DNA of 64,000 nucleotides from Euryodendron excelsum (GCA_033060915.1 CM065394.1:10397501-10461500), one strand, 5' to 3'; positions 22,979 through 36,471 are shown, numbered from the stretch's first letter. Numbers and translations: made by a program. Notes: generated by a model from the letters alone, not told the origin.

Positions 22979-25900
22979 GCTCGATTCAATCCTACTCGAT
23001 TCAATCAGATATAGACTCGATTTGATCAAAATAACTTTAGGGTATTGCTCGGTCCAATTCCTGTTCACGTCTTCCTAAAGACAGTAAGTCGTCTTTCAAA
23101 CTCAATTCCAATTTCAATTCAAATCCTGACCGACCAAAATCAATCTAGCGAGTCCATCCAATTCGGTATGTTTTTTGAGAAAACTCTTCAGAACGGTAAT
23201 TCCCTTTAAACCCATCAAACAGGATGAAACCCAAGTCCCCAAGATGGTAGAACGATTCACCTTTGGTGCCTGTTAGCCTGCCAATGAAGATGTTCGTTAT
23301 TTAGCACGTCTTACAAGAAAGTTAATTCCTCTGACAATAAGTCCACCTAGCATCTTCCTGAGATCAAGCAATCTTTGGAATGAACGCGCACCATCAGAGT
23401 GGCTGAAACACTCACAAACATTGCAACCGTCAGAGTGGCGAAAACACTTGCAAACAGGCCGACATCAAGAATTACCAATAAACTCCCTATGCCACGGGAC
23501 CGAACTCGCATCTTGGCCGTGGTATGTTTACAAAGGATGAGATACTTTTGGAAACCAACTCGTCACACACCATCAGGGTAACGGAAACACTCAAAACCCA
23601 GGTCAACACCAATTCCTGTTAGCCCACTCTTGTAAAAAATGACCAAACTGCCCCTTGGGCCTTTTTTGGTACGCTTGTCGAGAAAGTACCTAAGTTCTTA
23701 GAGTGGTAAGTCCATCTTTCTAAGATTTTCCCAAGGATAATTCGGCATGTTTGAATGTCTTCCAGTCAGTTCCAAACCAATTCGGGTACCAACCGGTCAA
23801 AATAATCATTTTGCCCCTAGGCCCCTGATTGCCTCCGGGAACTATACCGGCTCTGGGTATCAAACTAGTAACTTTCCAAGGAAGTTTCTAATAGTATTCT
23901 CAATCTTCTAGCACATTTTTGAAACATTCCGAGTCTGTTCTGGTAAGCCTGGTGCAAAATGACCATTTTGCCCTTAGTGGGCTGGTCGGCCTTTCCAAAC
24001 ATTTCGGCATTGTTTTCTAAGCCCGTTACCCCCAAACACTATTTTAAGGGTTTCTACCTCTTTTCAACCTTCCAGATCATTTTTGGCCTCCCGTAGCATT
24101 TTCGGACCTTCTAGAGTCACTCTTAGTGAAGCCAAGCCAAAAATTGTATGGTAGTCACTAGGACAGGCACTCAAATCTTTTACCTTGCGTATCATGGGTC
24201 GAAAGATACGTTTCTTGCCACCCTTAAAACTTTCCTAAGTTGTTGGCACTACTAATAGTGGCGCTAAGCCAAAAATTAGCCTAGCACCACTAGGAGTGGC
24301 GCTAGTAAGGATTTTGCCCTAGTACCACGACAATAGGCGCCAAGCTAGTCTTGTATATATAAATATCGACCCTCCTCCTGCTTGAAGAGGGTTTGCAAAC
24401 TCAGTCCAAAAACTCTATTTTTTGAAATACAGAGCTCGATGTCTCCCAAAACCCTAGCTTTCTCTGGTCTCTTCAAACCCTAGCCTCCATACACTTTAAC
24501 CTTAGCTTATACATACTCTATACACTTATATACCAACCTCAAAGCAAGCTATTGAAGACTCAAGTGCTGCAAGTTCGAAGCTCTCAAAGGCCAAGTAAAG
24601 CAAAGTAAATAAAATAAGCAAAACAAAAAGAAGACAAGATAAACTCTCTCTTTATATTTATGTAATACTACCCTCTCTTTTCTTTCTTCTAACACATTTG
24701 GGTTTTCTTCTATTTTAATCCCTCATCTTCTACCTCCCTTTCTTACATGCTTGAAACAAGAGACTCCCTAATTCATGCGTAGAAAGGACTGTTGAAAGTC
24801 ACCGTGTCAAGGGCTTTCTTCTAGTTTAACCTTAGACCGTGTGGATTCAGCCCCCTTTGATTATGTGATGAAGCCAAACCTTGTATGTTTAGAACCCTTC
24901 TTACATTATCCATATCATCTTCATACATCCATTCAAAACTTATTTTCAAAGTGGTTTTTAAAACTTGCATCAAAATCATCTTTCAAACTTGCGTTCAAAA
25001 TCTCTTTTTCAAACTTTTTTTCAAAATCACCTTCCTAAAGTGATTCTAGCCATTCTATGGTTAGGATTATTTTAGAAAAGTCTTATATTCAATGTAACCA
25101 TAAAGGTTCATATTTTAGGTGTAAACCCTAAATCGCTTTTCATCAAAATCACACTCCTAAGATGATTCTAGCTATTCCATGGTTAGTTTTTTTTTAGGAA
25201 AGTGTGATATTTAATGGGATCATATTGGTCCATATTGCAAATCCATGTTGTTTTGAAAACCATCAACTTAGAATGGTTCTAAGATTTTCATGGTTAGAAT
25301 TGTTTTAGGAAAATGAGATATTCAAAAGATTTCAAAAGTCCATATTCAAGCCCCTTTCCAAAATTGCTTTTCAAACTTCTTGCCAAAAACTCTCTTTAAG
25401 AATCTACTTTTGAAAACTCTCTCCAAAAGGTCTACTTTCCAAGAACTTTTTTTTTTGAAATCCAAGTCAAGCCCTAGATTCCATGGTTAGCAAACTCTAA
25501 TTCTCTTTCCTAAAAACATGACTTTCTTTTTTGCTTCAAATCATAGGTTTTCAAAACTATTTTGTACATCAAATCCTAGATTTCCAAAATCTCTTTTTCT
25601 ACACCAAATCCTAGATTTTCAAAATTCAACCTTTCCAATTTTATGTCAAATCCAATCTTTCAAATTAGGAAACTAGATCAAATCTTCCGATTTAGAAAAC
25701 TAAATCAAATCCTCCAATTTTAGAAACCAAATCAAATCATCTATTTTTGGAAATAAAATCTAATCTTCTATTTTAGGAAATAAGGATGAATTATTCCTTA
25801 ATTTCAAACATTTCCAAATCTCAACTTTTTAGATCTTTCTAAATTCTAAAATTTTTCAAATTCAAAATTTTCCTAAAATGAAACTTTCCTAAAATAGAAC

Positions 25901-26189
25901 TTTCCTAATTCAAACCTTTCCCAAATACAATTTTTTAAAATTAAACCTTTCAAATCTAAATCAAGTCCTTCCAATTCAATAGTATGCTTCAACCTTAGGT
26001 CACCTAAACCCTAGGATACCTAAACCTAGTTAAACCCTAATCTCAAGTTAGGAAGCTTCAACTCCTTTCTAAAATTCCTTTCTAAACCAAGATAGTTTTT
26101 TAATTTCAATTCAAGTCAAGATGTTTCCAAAACTCAATTCAATCTTTCCAAATCGAGTCTTAGTTTTACTCCTAACTTGGATTGAGATG
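22979..26189 (+). mobile_element. Family A LTR copy d, truncated at both ends
   Basis: Begins about 100 bp inside the LTR (AGACTCGATTTGATC corresponds to the AGACTCAATCC block of complete copies) and stops in the 3' third, at the point matching about 21990 of copy c, where copy e begins with an intact TG end. The last roughly 1 kb of LTR is missing. Copy e may have inserted here with the remainder later deleted. Confidence 0.8.
24356..24364 (+). promoter_or_regulatory. TATA box of LTR copy d
   Basis: TATATAAAT. Two palindromic boxes precede it (CACTACTAATAGTGGCGCT near 24248 and AGCACCACTAGGAGTGGCGC near 24283). Confidence 0.55.
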
Positions 26190-29100
26190 TAAGCACCCCA
26201 TTTTTGCCCACTAGGCAATCTCCAATCTGTCCAAACTTATATTCAAATCGATGTAGACACATTTAAGTCCAAATTAATTTTATAGACTCAATCCAATCAA
26301 TCAATCACTTCGCGGGCCCACTGGGCCCAACAGAGACAAAATAACCAAAATACCCTTGTGGCATTGCTCGGTCCTATTCCAGTTGGCACGTCTTACTAGA
26401 GGTGAAAGTCCCTAATTCAATCTCAAATCTAATTTCAAATCCAATTTCAATCGGGATCAAATCCGACCCACCTTTCGAGAAATTTGATCCCTCAAGCAGT
26501 AAATCCATCTAGTTTGGCACATTTTTTGATAAAACTCTTTGGAACGGTAAGTCCTTTCGAACCCATCAACCGGGACGAAACCCAAGTCCCTGAGATGGTA
26601 GAATAGTTCACCTTTGGCGCTTGCTAGCCCGCTAATGAAGAACGTCCGTTATTCGACATATCTTTTGAGAAAGTTGATTCCTTAGACGATAATTCCACCT
26701 AGCAGCTGCCCGAGATCAGGCAGTCTCTGGAATGAATGCGCACCATCAAAGTGGCGAAAACACCCGTAAACATCGCAAACGACAGAGTGGCAGAAACACT
26801 AGCAAATAGGTCGACATTAGGGATTGCCAACAAACCCCCCTGTGTCACGAGACCGAACTCGCCTCTTAGCCGTGACACATTTACCAAAGGATGAGATACC
26901 TTTGTAAACCAACTCATCACACACCGTCAAAGTGATGGAAACACTCAAAACCCAAGTCAACAACAGTGCTTGCTAGTTCACTCTGGTGAAAAATGACCAA
27001 ACTGCCCCTTGGGCCTTTTCTGGCATGCTTCTCGAGAAACTACCTAAGTCTTTAGAGTGGTAAGTCCACCTTTTTAAAATTTTCCCAAGGACAATCCGGC
27101 ATGTTCGAATGCCTTCCAGTCGGTTCTGGACCAATTTTGGTAACATTCGGTCAAAATGATCATTTTGCCCCAATTGCCTCCAGGAACCACACCAGCTCTG
27201 GATATCAAACTGGTAACCTCTCGAGGATGCTTTCAATAGTATTCCCAATCTTCTAGCACATTTTCTGAACATTTCGAGTCCATTTCGGCAAACTTGGTAC
27301 AAAATGACCATTATGCCCCTAGTAGGCCAGTCGCCTTTTCCAACCATACCGACTCTGGGTATCAAACCAGAAATCCCCCATAACACTCTAGATAGTGTTT
27401 CCAATCTTTAAACCTTCACTCGGGTCATTTCGAGTCCATTCCAGTACGTTCCCGATTCGATTGACCATTTTGCCCCTAGTGGGCCAATTGGCCTTTTTAA
27501 ACATTCTGGCATTTTTTTTCCAAGCTCATTACCCCTGGACACTATTTCAAGGGTTTCTACACCTTTCCGGCATTTTGGATCATTCTTGGCCTCTCGAAGC
27601 ATTCCCAGACCTTCCGGAGTCACTCCTAGTGAAGCCAAGCCAAAAATTACATGATAGTCACTAGGATAAGCGCCAGGCTAGTCTTGTATCTATAAATATA
27701 GACCTTCCCCCTGCATGAAGAGGGTTTGCAAACTCAGTCTAAAAACTCTAGTTTTTGAAATACAGAGATCGAAGTCTCTCCAAACCCTAGCTCTCTTTAG
27801 TCTTTTCAAGCTTCTAGCCTCCATACACTTTAACCCTAGCTTATACACACTCCATACACTTATATACCAGCCTCAACGCAAACTATTGAAGACTCAAGTG
27901 CTGCAAGTTCAAAGCTCTCGAAGCCCAAGTAAAGCAAATCAAAGCAAATAAGACAAGCAAAACAAGAAGAAGACAAGATAGACTCTCTCTTTATATTTAT
28001 GTAATATCTCCCTCTCTCTTCTTCCTTCTAACCCACTTGGGTTTTCTTCTATTTTAATCCCCCATCTTCTACCTTCCTTTCTTGCATGCTTGAAACAAGG
28101 GACTCCCCGATTCATGTGTAGGAAGGATGGTTGAAAGTCACCGTGTCGGGGGCTTTCTTCTAGTTCAACCTTAGACCATGTGGATTTGGCCCCCTTGATT
28201 ATGTGGTGAAGCCAAACCTTGTATGTTCATGACCCTTCTTTCATTACGTGTATCATCTTCATACACCCATTCAAAACTTGTTTTCAAAGTAGTTTTCAAA
28301 ACTTGCATCAAAATCATCTTTCAAACTTGCATTCAAAATCTCTTTTTCAAACTTACTTTCAAAATCACCATCCTAGAGTGATTCTAACCATTCCATGGAT
28401 AGGGTTATTTAGGAAAGTCTTATATTCAATGTAACCATCAATATCTATATTTTGGGCATAAACCCTAAATCAGTTTTCATCAAAATCACACTCTTAAGAT
28501 GATTCTAGCCATTCTATGGTTAGGTTTGTTTTTGTAAAGTGTGATATTCAACGGGATTATATTGGTCCATATTGCAAATCCATGTTGTTTTCAAAACCGC
28601 CAACATAGAATGGTTCTAATCTCTTCATGGTTAGAATCATTTTAGGAAAGTACGACATTCAAAAGATTTCAAAAATCCATATTCAAGCCCCTTTCCAAAA
28701 TTGCTTTTCAAACTTCTTGCTAAAAACTCTCTTTAATAATGTACTTTCTAAAAACTCTTTTTAAACTTCCTTTCAAAAATCTACTTTATAAAAACTCTCC
28801 TCAAACTTCTTTTCTAGAAACTCTTTTCAAAATGTTTACTTTTCAAAAACTCTTTTTCTTGGAATCCAAGTCAAGCCCTAAATTCCATGGTTAGAAAAAG
28901 CTAACTCTCTCTCCTAAAAACATGACTTTCTCTTTTGCTTCAAATCATAGGTTTTCAAAAAAAATTTCTAAATCAAATTCTAGATTTTCAAAATCTCTTT
29001 TTCTACACCAAATCATAGCTTTACAAATCATAGATTTACAAAATTCAACATTTCCAATTTCATGTCAAATCCATTCTTTCAAATTAGAAAACTAGATCTA

Positions 29101-30290
29101 ATCTTCCAGTTTAGAAAAATAAATCAAATTCTCCAATTTTAGAAACCAAACCAAATCATCTATTTTTGGAAATAGAATCTAATCTTCTACTTTAGGAAAT
29201 AGGAATCAAATCTTTCCTAGGTTCACACATTTCTAAATTCGAAAACTTTCTTAATTTGGCACTTTCCTAAAATAGAACTTTTCTATTTTGAAACTTTCCT
29301 AAAGATTTCTAAAATGCAGTCTTTCCTAAACCTAACTTTCTAAAATCATTTAAATCAAGTGATCAAATCAAGTCTTTCTAAATCAAATCAAATCTCTCTC
29401 CAAATCTTTCTTAAATCCAACTTTCTAAAATCAAACCTCTCAAGTTGAAATCAAACATTCCTAATTTAACTACATGTTCCAATCTTAGGGTACCTAAACC
29501 TTAGTTCAACCCTAATCCTAAGTTAGGAAGCTTCAACTCCTTTCTAAGATTCTTTTCTTAAACCAAGATGGTTTTTCAATTTCAATCTAAGTCAACATGT
29601 TTTCAAAACTCAACTCCCTCTTTCCTAAATGTAGTCCAAGTTCTCTTTCAAAGTTGAAATCCTTTTCTAAGTCCAATTCTAAGTCTAAGTTCAATTTCAA
29701 ATCAAATTTCAAAATCAAATCTTTCTTCTCAAATATATTTTCAAAATAAAATATTTTTCTCGCACTTGTATGTCATGCATCCCATCAAATTTCTTTCTAA
29801 AATTCTTTTCAAAAGTGGATAGTATTGGACATTTATTAATCAAAGATTCTAATAAGTGAACCTAGGGTAAATAGACATGTAGGTACCACAAGGGCAGTAT
29901 AGGGTGATGGCCTAGTGCATCTTCCCCACACGTAACCAACCTCTGAACCTAGATCACTATTTTCAAAGACCAAAATGGAGTTATTTTCAAAAAGGGCTTA
30001 AATCTTTCCAAAGGTTGCCGAACAACCTATTTTCTTAAAAACCCTCTCTTGAGAAAGTTTTCAAAACCTTTTCAAAAACCCTAAGTTTAAGTTTTGGATT
30101 GTGCTTAGTTTTAGGTGGCCTAACTCACCTTAATCAAGTTAGGTGGTAACTCTAATTTTTTTCAAAAGCCCTTAATCAAATTAATTTTAAGTTCAAACCT
30201 AGTCGCACTCATCATTTTAGGAGAATAAAATCTATCAAGAGAGTACCTTGTTTTTCCCACTTGTATGTATTTTTCTCGAGTGCGAAAAAT
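26190..30290 (+). mobile_element. Family A LTR copy e, 3' end clipped
   Basis: Intact start TGTAAGCACCCC at 26190. The end breaks off after GAGTGCGAAAAAT at 30290, lacking the terminal CGGGGCGCGACA, and meets copy f head-on. Near 27661 it lacks about 170 bp present in copies c and d (the stretch with the palindromic boxes) but keeps the TATA box. Confidence 0.85.
27691..27698 (+). promoter_or_regulatory. TATA box of LTR copy e
   Basis: TATAAATA at the conserved site. Transcription from here would run right, through the tail-to-tail junction at 30290 into the inverted copy f. Confidence 0.55.
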
Positions 30291-33200
30291 ACAGTACTCT
30301 CTCATTAGAACTCATCCTCCTAGAAGGACGAGTGCGACTAGATTTGAATTTAAAATTGATTTGATTAAGGGCTTTTGGAAGAAGTTTGGAGTCGCCACCT
30401 ACCTTGGTTAAGGTAAGTTAGGTCACTTAAAACTAAGCACAATCCAAATATTACACTTAGGGTTTTTCTGAAAAAGGTTTTAAAAACTTCCTCAAGATAA
30501 GGTTTTTAAGAAAATAGGTTGTTTGGCAACCTTTGGAAAGATTTAAGCCATTTTTGAAAATAACTACGTTTTGGTCTTCGAAAACAATAATCTAGGTTTG
30601 GAGTTTGATTACGTGTAGGGAAGACGCATTAAGCCATCACCCTACCGTGCCCTTGCGGTACCTATATGCCTATTCACCCTAGGTTCATTCATTTAGAATA
30701 TTTGATTAATAAATATCCAATTATATCCACTTTAGAAAAGAACTATATCATGCATGACATGTAAATGCTAGAAAAATATTTGATTTTGAAAATAGATTTA
30801 AAAAAGACTTAATTTGAAATTAGAAAAAAAAAAGGTTTTAGAAATTGAAAAAAGATTATGGAACTGGAGATTTGAAAAAGATTATGGCCGCATCCATAAG
30901 AGTTACCTACGTATCCCTTTTGGAGAATCAGGTCTGTTGTAGTTCAGACAAGAGTCCGAATGAAAATAGACACTTTTAGGTTTTTTAAAAGTTTGATTTG
31001 AAAAGATTTGATTAGAAAAGATTTTGATTTGAAAAAGGATTTGAACTTTGAATAGAAGATTTGAAATCAAGATTTGAAATTGAACTTAGACTTAGAATTA
31101 AACTTGGAAAAGGATTTGAACTAAGGTTTGGCCTCCTAGGGTTTAGGTAATCTAGGGTTAAAGCATGTACTTGAATTAGAAACATTTGATTTAGATTTGA
31201 AAAGTTTGATTTAGAAAAATTTTAGTTTAAAAAACTTAGGATTAGGAAAGATGAGATTTAGAAAAGATTGGAAGGGATTGATTTGATTTAAAAACACTAG
31301 ACTTGGAAAAGACTTGTAAAGATTTGACTTGAATTGATTTAAAAAAATTTTGAAAATATTGGATTTAGTTAGGAAAGTTTCAAAATAGGAAAGTTCCATT
31401 TTAGGAAAGTTTTCAGTTTAGAAAAGTATCAAATTAGGAAAGTGTTGATTTTAGGAAAGATTTGATTTTGGAAAGATTTGATTCTTATTTCCTAAAGTTA
31501 AAGATTAGATTTTATTTTTAAAAATTAGATGATTTGATGTGGTTTTCAAAATTGGAAGATTTGATCTAGTTTCCTAAATTAAAATATGGGATTTCTCATG
31601 GAATTAGAAAGGTTGAGTTTTGAAAATCTTGGATTTAGACATCTACGATTTGGTGTAGAAAAGAGGTTTTGGAAACCTAGGATTTGATGTAAAAGATAGT
31701 TTTTGGAAACCTATGATTTGAGGCAAAAAAGGAAGTCATGTTTTTAGGAAAGAGAACTAGGGTTTCCTAATCATGGTTTCGAGGGCTTGACTTGGACTCC
31801 AATAAAAAGAGTTTTTAGAAAGGAAATCTTTGAAAAGAGTTTTTAGGAGAGAGAGTTTGAAGAGAGTTTTTAGAAAGAAGATTGAAAAGCAATTTGGAAA
31901 GGAGATTGAATATGGACTTTTGAAATCTTTTGAATGTATCACTTTCTAAAAACGATTCTAACCATGAAAAGATTAGAACCATTCTTAGTTGGTGGTTTGG
32001 AAAACAACATAGATTTGAAATATGGACAAATATGGTCACATTGAATATCATACTTTCCTAAAATAACCCTAACCATGGAATGGCTAGAATCACCTTAAGA
32101 TTGTGATTTTGATGAAAAATAATTTAGGGTTTTACCTAAAATATGGACCTTAATTGTCACAATAAATATAAAACTTTCCTAAAATAGCCCTAACCATGAA
32201 ATGGCTAGAATCACTCTAACATTATGATTTTGAAAACATGATTTTGAATGTAAGTTTGAAAACCATTTTGAACGAAGGTATGAATATGACATACATAATG
32301 CAAAAAGGTCGTGAACATACAAGGCTAGGTTTCACTACATAATCAAGGGGGCCAAATCCACACGGTCTAAGTTTGAACTAGAGGAAAGCCTCTGAGACAG
32401 TGACTTTCAACAGTCCTTCCTACACATGAATTAGAGAGTTCTTTGTTTTAAGCATGCAAGAAAGGGAGGTAGAACATGGGGGATTAAAATGGAAAAAAAA
32501 ACCTAAGTAGGTTAGGAGTAAGAAGAGAGAGGGGGAAATTACATAAACAAAAAGAGAAAACCAACCTTGGATTCTTCTTGCTATACTTGCTTTATTTGCT
32601 TTGCTTTACTTGATCCTTAAGAGTTTTCAAGTTACAGCACTTTGAGTCTTTAATGGAGGCTTTGGAGGCTTGTGTTTAAGTGTATAGAGTGTATGAATGC
32701 TAGTGTTAAAGTCTATGGAGGCTAAGGCTTAATGAAGACTAGAGAGGGCTAGGGTTTGGAGAGGCTTCGAGCTTTGTATTTCTAAAAGCAAATTTTTTAG
32801 ATTGAGTTTGCAGACCTTCTTGACACAATGGGAGGGTCTGTATTTATAGACACAAGACTGACCTAGCGCTTGTTGCAGTGGTTCCAGGGCAAAATCCCTA
32901 CTGGTGCCACTAGGAGAGACGCTAGGCCAAATTTTGGCTTGGCGCCACTGCTAGTGATGCCAGCCACTTAGGAAAGTTTTAATGGTGGCAAGAAACGTAT
33001 CTTTTGACCCTTGATATGCAAGGCAAAATATTTGGACGCCTGTCATAGTGATTACCATGTAATTTTTGGTTTGGCTTCATTAGGAGTGACTCTAGAAGGT
33101 CTGGGAATGCTTCAGGAGGTAGGGAGTGATCCGAAAGGCTAGAAAGGGGAAGAAAACCTTGAAATAGTGTCTGGGGGTAATGGGCTTGGAAAATAATGTT

Positions 33201-34332
33201 GAAATGTTTGGAAAGACCGACTGGCCCACTAGGGGCAAAACAGTTATTTTGCACTAGGCTTATCGGAATGGACTCGGAATGTTGTGGAAAGGTGCTAGAA
33301 GATTGAGAATACTATTAGAAACATCCTTGGGAAGTTACCAGTTAAAAACGTAGAGCCGGTGTGGTTCCCAGAGGCAATCGGGTGCCTAGGGACAAAATGG
33401 TCATTTTGATCGGATGGTACGAAAATTGGTTCGAAATTGACTAAAAGGCATTCAAACATATCGGATTATCCTTGGGACAATCTTAGAAAGATGGACTTAT
33501 CACTCTAAGAACTTAGGTACTATCTCAAGAAGCATGCCAGAAAAACCCAAGGGGTAGTTTGGTCATTTTTCACCAGAGTAGGCTAGCAGGCATTGGTGTT
33601 GACCTAAGTTTTGAGTGTTTTCATCACTCTGACGGTGTGTGACTAATTGGTTTCCAAAGGTATCTCATCCTTTGGTAAACGTGTCACGGCCAAGAGGCGA
33701 GTTCGGTCCCGTGATATAGGGGGTTTGTTGGCAATTCCCAATGTTAACCTGTTTGTGTGTGTTTTCGCACTCTGACGGTTGCGATGTTTGTGAGTGTTTC
33801 TGCCACTTCGACAATGCGCATTCATTCCAGAGACAGCTTAATCTCGGGTAACTGCTCGGTGGACTTATCGTCTGAGGAATCAACTTTCTCAAAAAATGTG
33901 CTAAATAATAGACATTCTTCATTGGCAGCCCAGCAAGTGCCAAAGGTGAACCATTCTACCATCTCAAGGACTTGGGTTCTGTCTTGGTCAACGGGTTTGA
34001 AGGGATTGGATGGACTTACCGCTTGAGGGATCAACTTTCTCGAAAGGCATGCTAAATTGAATTTGATCGGATTGGATTGGAATTGAAACTGGAATTGAGG
34101 TTGAAAGAAGGACTTACCGTCTCTAAGAAGATGTGCCAATTGAAATTAGACCGAGCAATGCCTTAAGGGCATTTTGTCATTTCGCTTTTATTGGGCTCAG
34201 CAGGCCCGCGAAGCGATTGATTGACTATATTGAGTCTAGAAAACTAGTCTGGACTTGAATATTTCTATGTTCGCTTGAATGTGAGTCTGGTTAGGCCGGA
34301 GATTGTTGAGCCGGCAAAATAAAGTGCTTATA
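30291..34332 (-). mobile_element. Family A LTR copy f (minus), inner end clipped by about 50 bp
   Basis: Starts inside the LTR 3' end (ACAGTACTCTCTC), so the terminal TGTCGCGCCCC block is missing. The outer end TGCTTATA at 34332 matches the canonical TGCTTACA. With copy e it makes an inverted repeat of about 4 kb per arm around a roughly 50-bp spacer. Confidence 0.85.
32841..32848 (-). promoter_or_regulatory. TATA box of LTR copy f
   Basis: TATTTATA on +. It points left, toward copy e, so e and f are convergent. Confidence 0.6.
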
Positions 34333-35100
34333 GGTATGTGAAGAGATGTGACAGCTGTAGTCATTATTGTACTGGCCTTGCCATAAATGCGCCCCAAATT
34401 TCGAGGGTTGGTGCTTCAAATTTTAAGGGTCGGCTGACCAATGGAATTCCCTTGACCTTAAGCAGATGGCCATAGGAATTGGGGGCATCTAGTAGTGACG
34501 TTTTCCTGATTTGTTGATCGAGCCCCGATAAAGCCAATCCCTTTATATTCTCCCCCGATCAGATTAGGGCTCTTCTCGAATGTCTAGTCGAGCACCGACA
34601 GAGCTGATCGCCTTGGCCCCGAAACAGACCAGGCACTTGGGAGTGCTTCCCGTGCCGTCCCTCCTTCCCATCACATCGGTAAGGGCCACAAATGACACCG
34701 AACACAGTAGCGTACTCTCGACGCAAGGACGTAGGGTGTATGAGGGACAACTACCCTCACTGCTGACACCGTCTTGACACACGCCACACATGGAGTGGGA
34801 CAATAACCCCCTCAAATACCCTGCCACGGATCTGAACCCCCAATGAAGCACCGCTGCGTGAAAAAGTCGTCAACCACTCCCATGCATGCATACAAAAGGA
34901 AAACAAATGTCTTTTTCACCAGGTACACGCAAAAGGGAAACCCTAGCAAATACACTTTGAATAACCATGTTCTCTTGAATCTAACTTCACCATTGGAGGG
35001 TTCTTGGCAGGCATCACATCGGTGTGTTTAGAGTAAGGGATCGTATGCCTATGGGAGAGAGCTCGTCCAAGACCTGGGGGCAAGGCTCACGAGATTGCTG
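34333..35100 (+). mobile_element. Probable 3' UTR/LTR remnant of the Tat element
   Basis: No gene. The GGAATTGGGGGCATCTAG stretch at about 34475 looks like the polypurine tract and LTR start typical of Tat elements, followed by C/G-rich LTR-like sequence with repeated GAGCCCCGAT / GAGCACCGAC blocks. Together with the similar bases at the two edges of the LTR cluster (GGTACG before 13762, GGTATG after 34332), I infer this continues the Tat element interrupted at 13761. The right limit is approximate. Confidence 0.4.
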
Positions 35101-36471
35101 CATCATTACCCAGTGAGCCATCATCACCTCTACCTCTCTTCTCATACTAGAACCCATTCTTCTCTAAAACCACCATAACAACACCATAGCACACACATCA
35201 CAGTACACCCATTTCAGCCATCAACCCACCCAATCTCTCTCTAATAAACACACTTTTAACAATAATTTCTCTCTCTCACTGACAAACCTACTATAAAAAC
35301 CAACAACCTTCACCTCCATCATCCACTAATTTGTGTCTGTCTTTTTTCTTTTCTGTTGGCTTATTGATTTGGAGTTCAAATTGAAGCACACTGGCCTTTG
35401 ACTTTCTTTTCACTGCAAACCCAAATGGGTATGTGGTTTATCTCTCTGTCTCTCAATGTTTGAGATTTTGAAGGTTTCTTGGAAAGTTCATGTGATTGGC
35501 TTTCCTTGAGATTTTTAAGACTTCTTTGATTTTGTAGATGTTACAGAAGGTGGAAGTGAAGCTGCTTATTGCAGGTTATGATTGGACTTTGATTCTATGA
35601 GTCTTATTTCTACTTAAAAATATATTGCTGAGTGCATGAAATAAAATTTTTGTTACATCTATTTTTAATGAAAACCATAGGTTTAATAACTTAAATTAAC
35701 TTCCATTTTTCAAGAATGTTTTTCTCCGACAAATATGTCTGTGGTGAACCAGCACCAGTCCTACCAGTCTTCCTCTCCCTGTGGTGAACATGTAGCAGTC
35801 CTACCAGTCTTCTTCTCCTTTTAGTACATTTTCCTTCCCTTCTTCCTCCTCCATGATCGAACATCACACCCACCTCCACGGCCACCACAGGCCAAGCCTG
35901 TTATATAGAAACACCACCACTGCCGGAAAAGAAGACAACCAAGGTAAAATACCTCTGTTTATTCTGGCATTACGAGACTATATACTCCAGTTAATTTTTC
36001 ATTTGTAATTTTTGAAATCAAAGAGTAAGGGGGATAAATGTCTGCAAAGAATATAATGAACTCATTCTTTTGGTTGATTGTGTGTGGGCGTGTAGGTAAT
36101 TGGTGGTAGCTTTGAATTAATTTTTGCCCCTTGGAGGTTTTGCTCTCTCTCTCTCTCTCTCTGTTCTTTTTTTTTTTGTTATTTGAAGATTTCTCTTTTT
36201 TTAGCTTTTTGCTGTTTGAGATGGTAATTTTTGCAAAAATGTGTGATTCGAACTTTAACATTGTATCATAAAATTTTTTGTTTAATGTGAGTTTGTTTTT
36301 AGTAATGGCATAAGCAATTATGTTCTCTCAAGTTCTGATTTACAAAGAACCTTAGTTGTTTTTATAATAGTGATTTTTTTAACAATAAAGCGATGCTTTT
36401 AAGTTTTTAAAGTTTTTTTTATTCAGTTCAGTTGTTCTACTTTTAGAACAATAAAGCAATCCATTTGTTTT
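35101..36471 (+). other. Low-copy-looking intergenic DNA, possible 5' end of a host gene
   Basis: It differs from all repeats in the window. TATAAAAA at 35292 is followed by a C/T-rich leader, an ATG at 35425 with a GTATGT donor-like site just after it, a CT dinucleotide run near 36142-36163 and T-rich DNA. This is the look of a plant promoter plus 5' UTR intron, but I find no recognisable exon. It ends at the left LTR end of element B. Confidence 0.3.

Noticed and set aside
18253..22983. GCGGG / GCTCG as target duplication of LTR copy c
   Set aside because: Only three of five bases agree, and the flanks are themselves other LTR copies, so chance similarity is likely.
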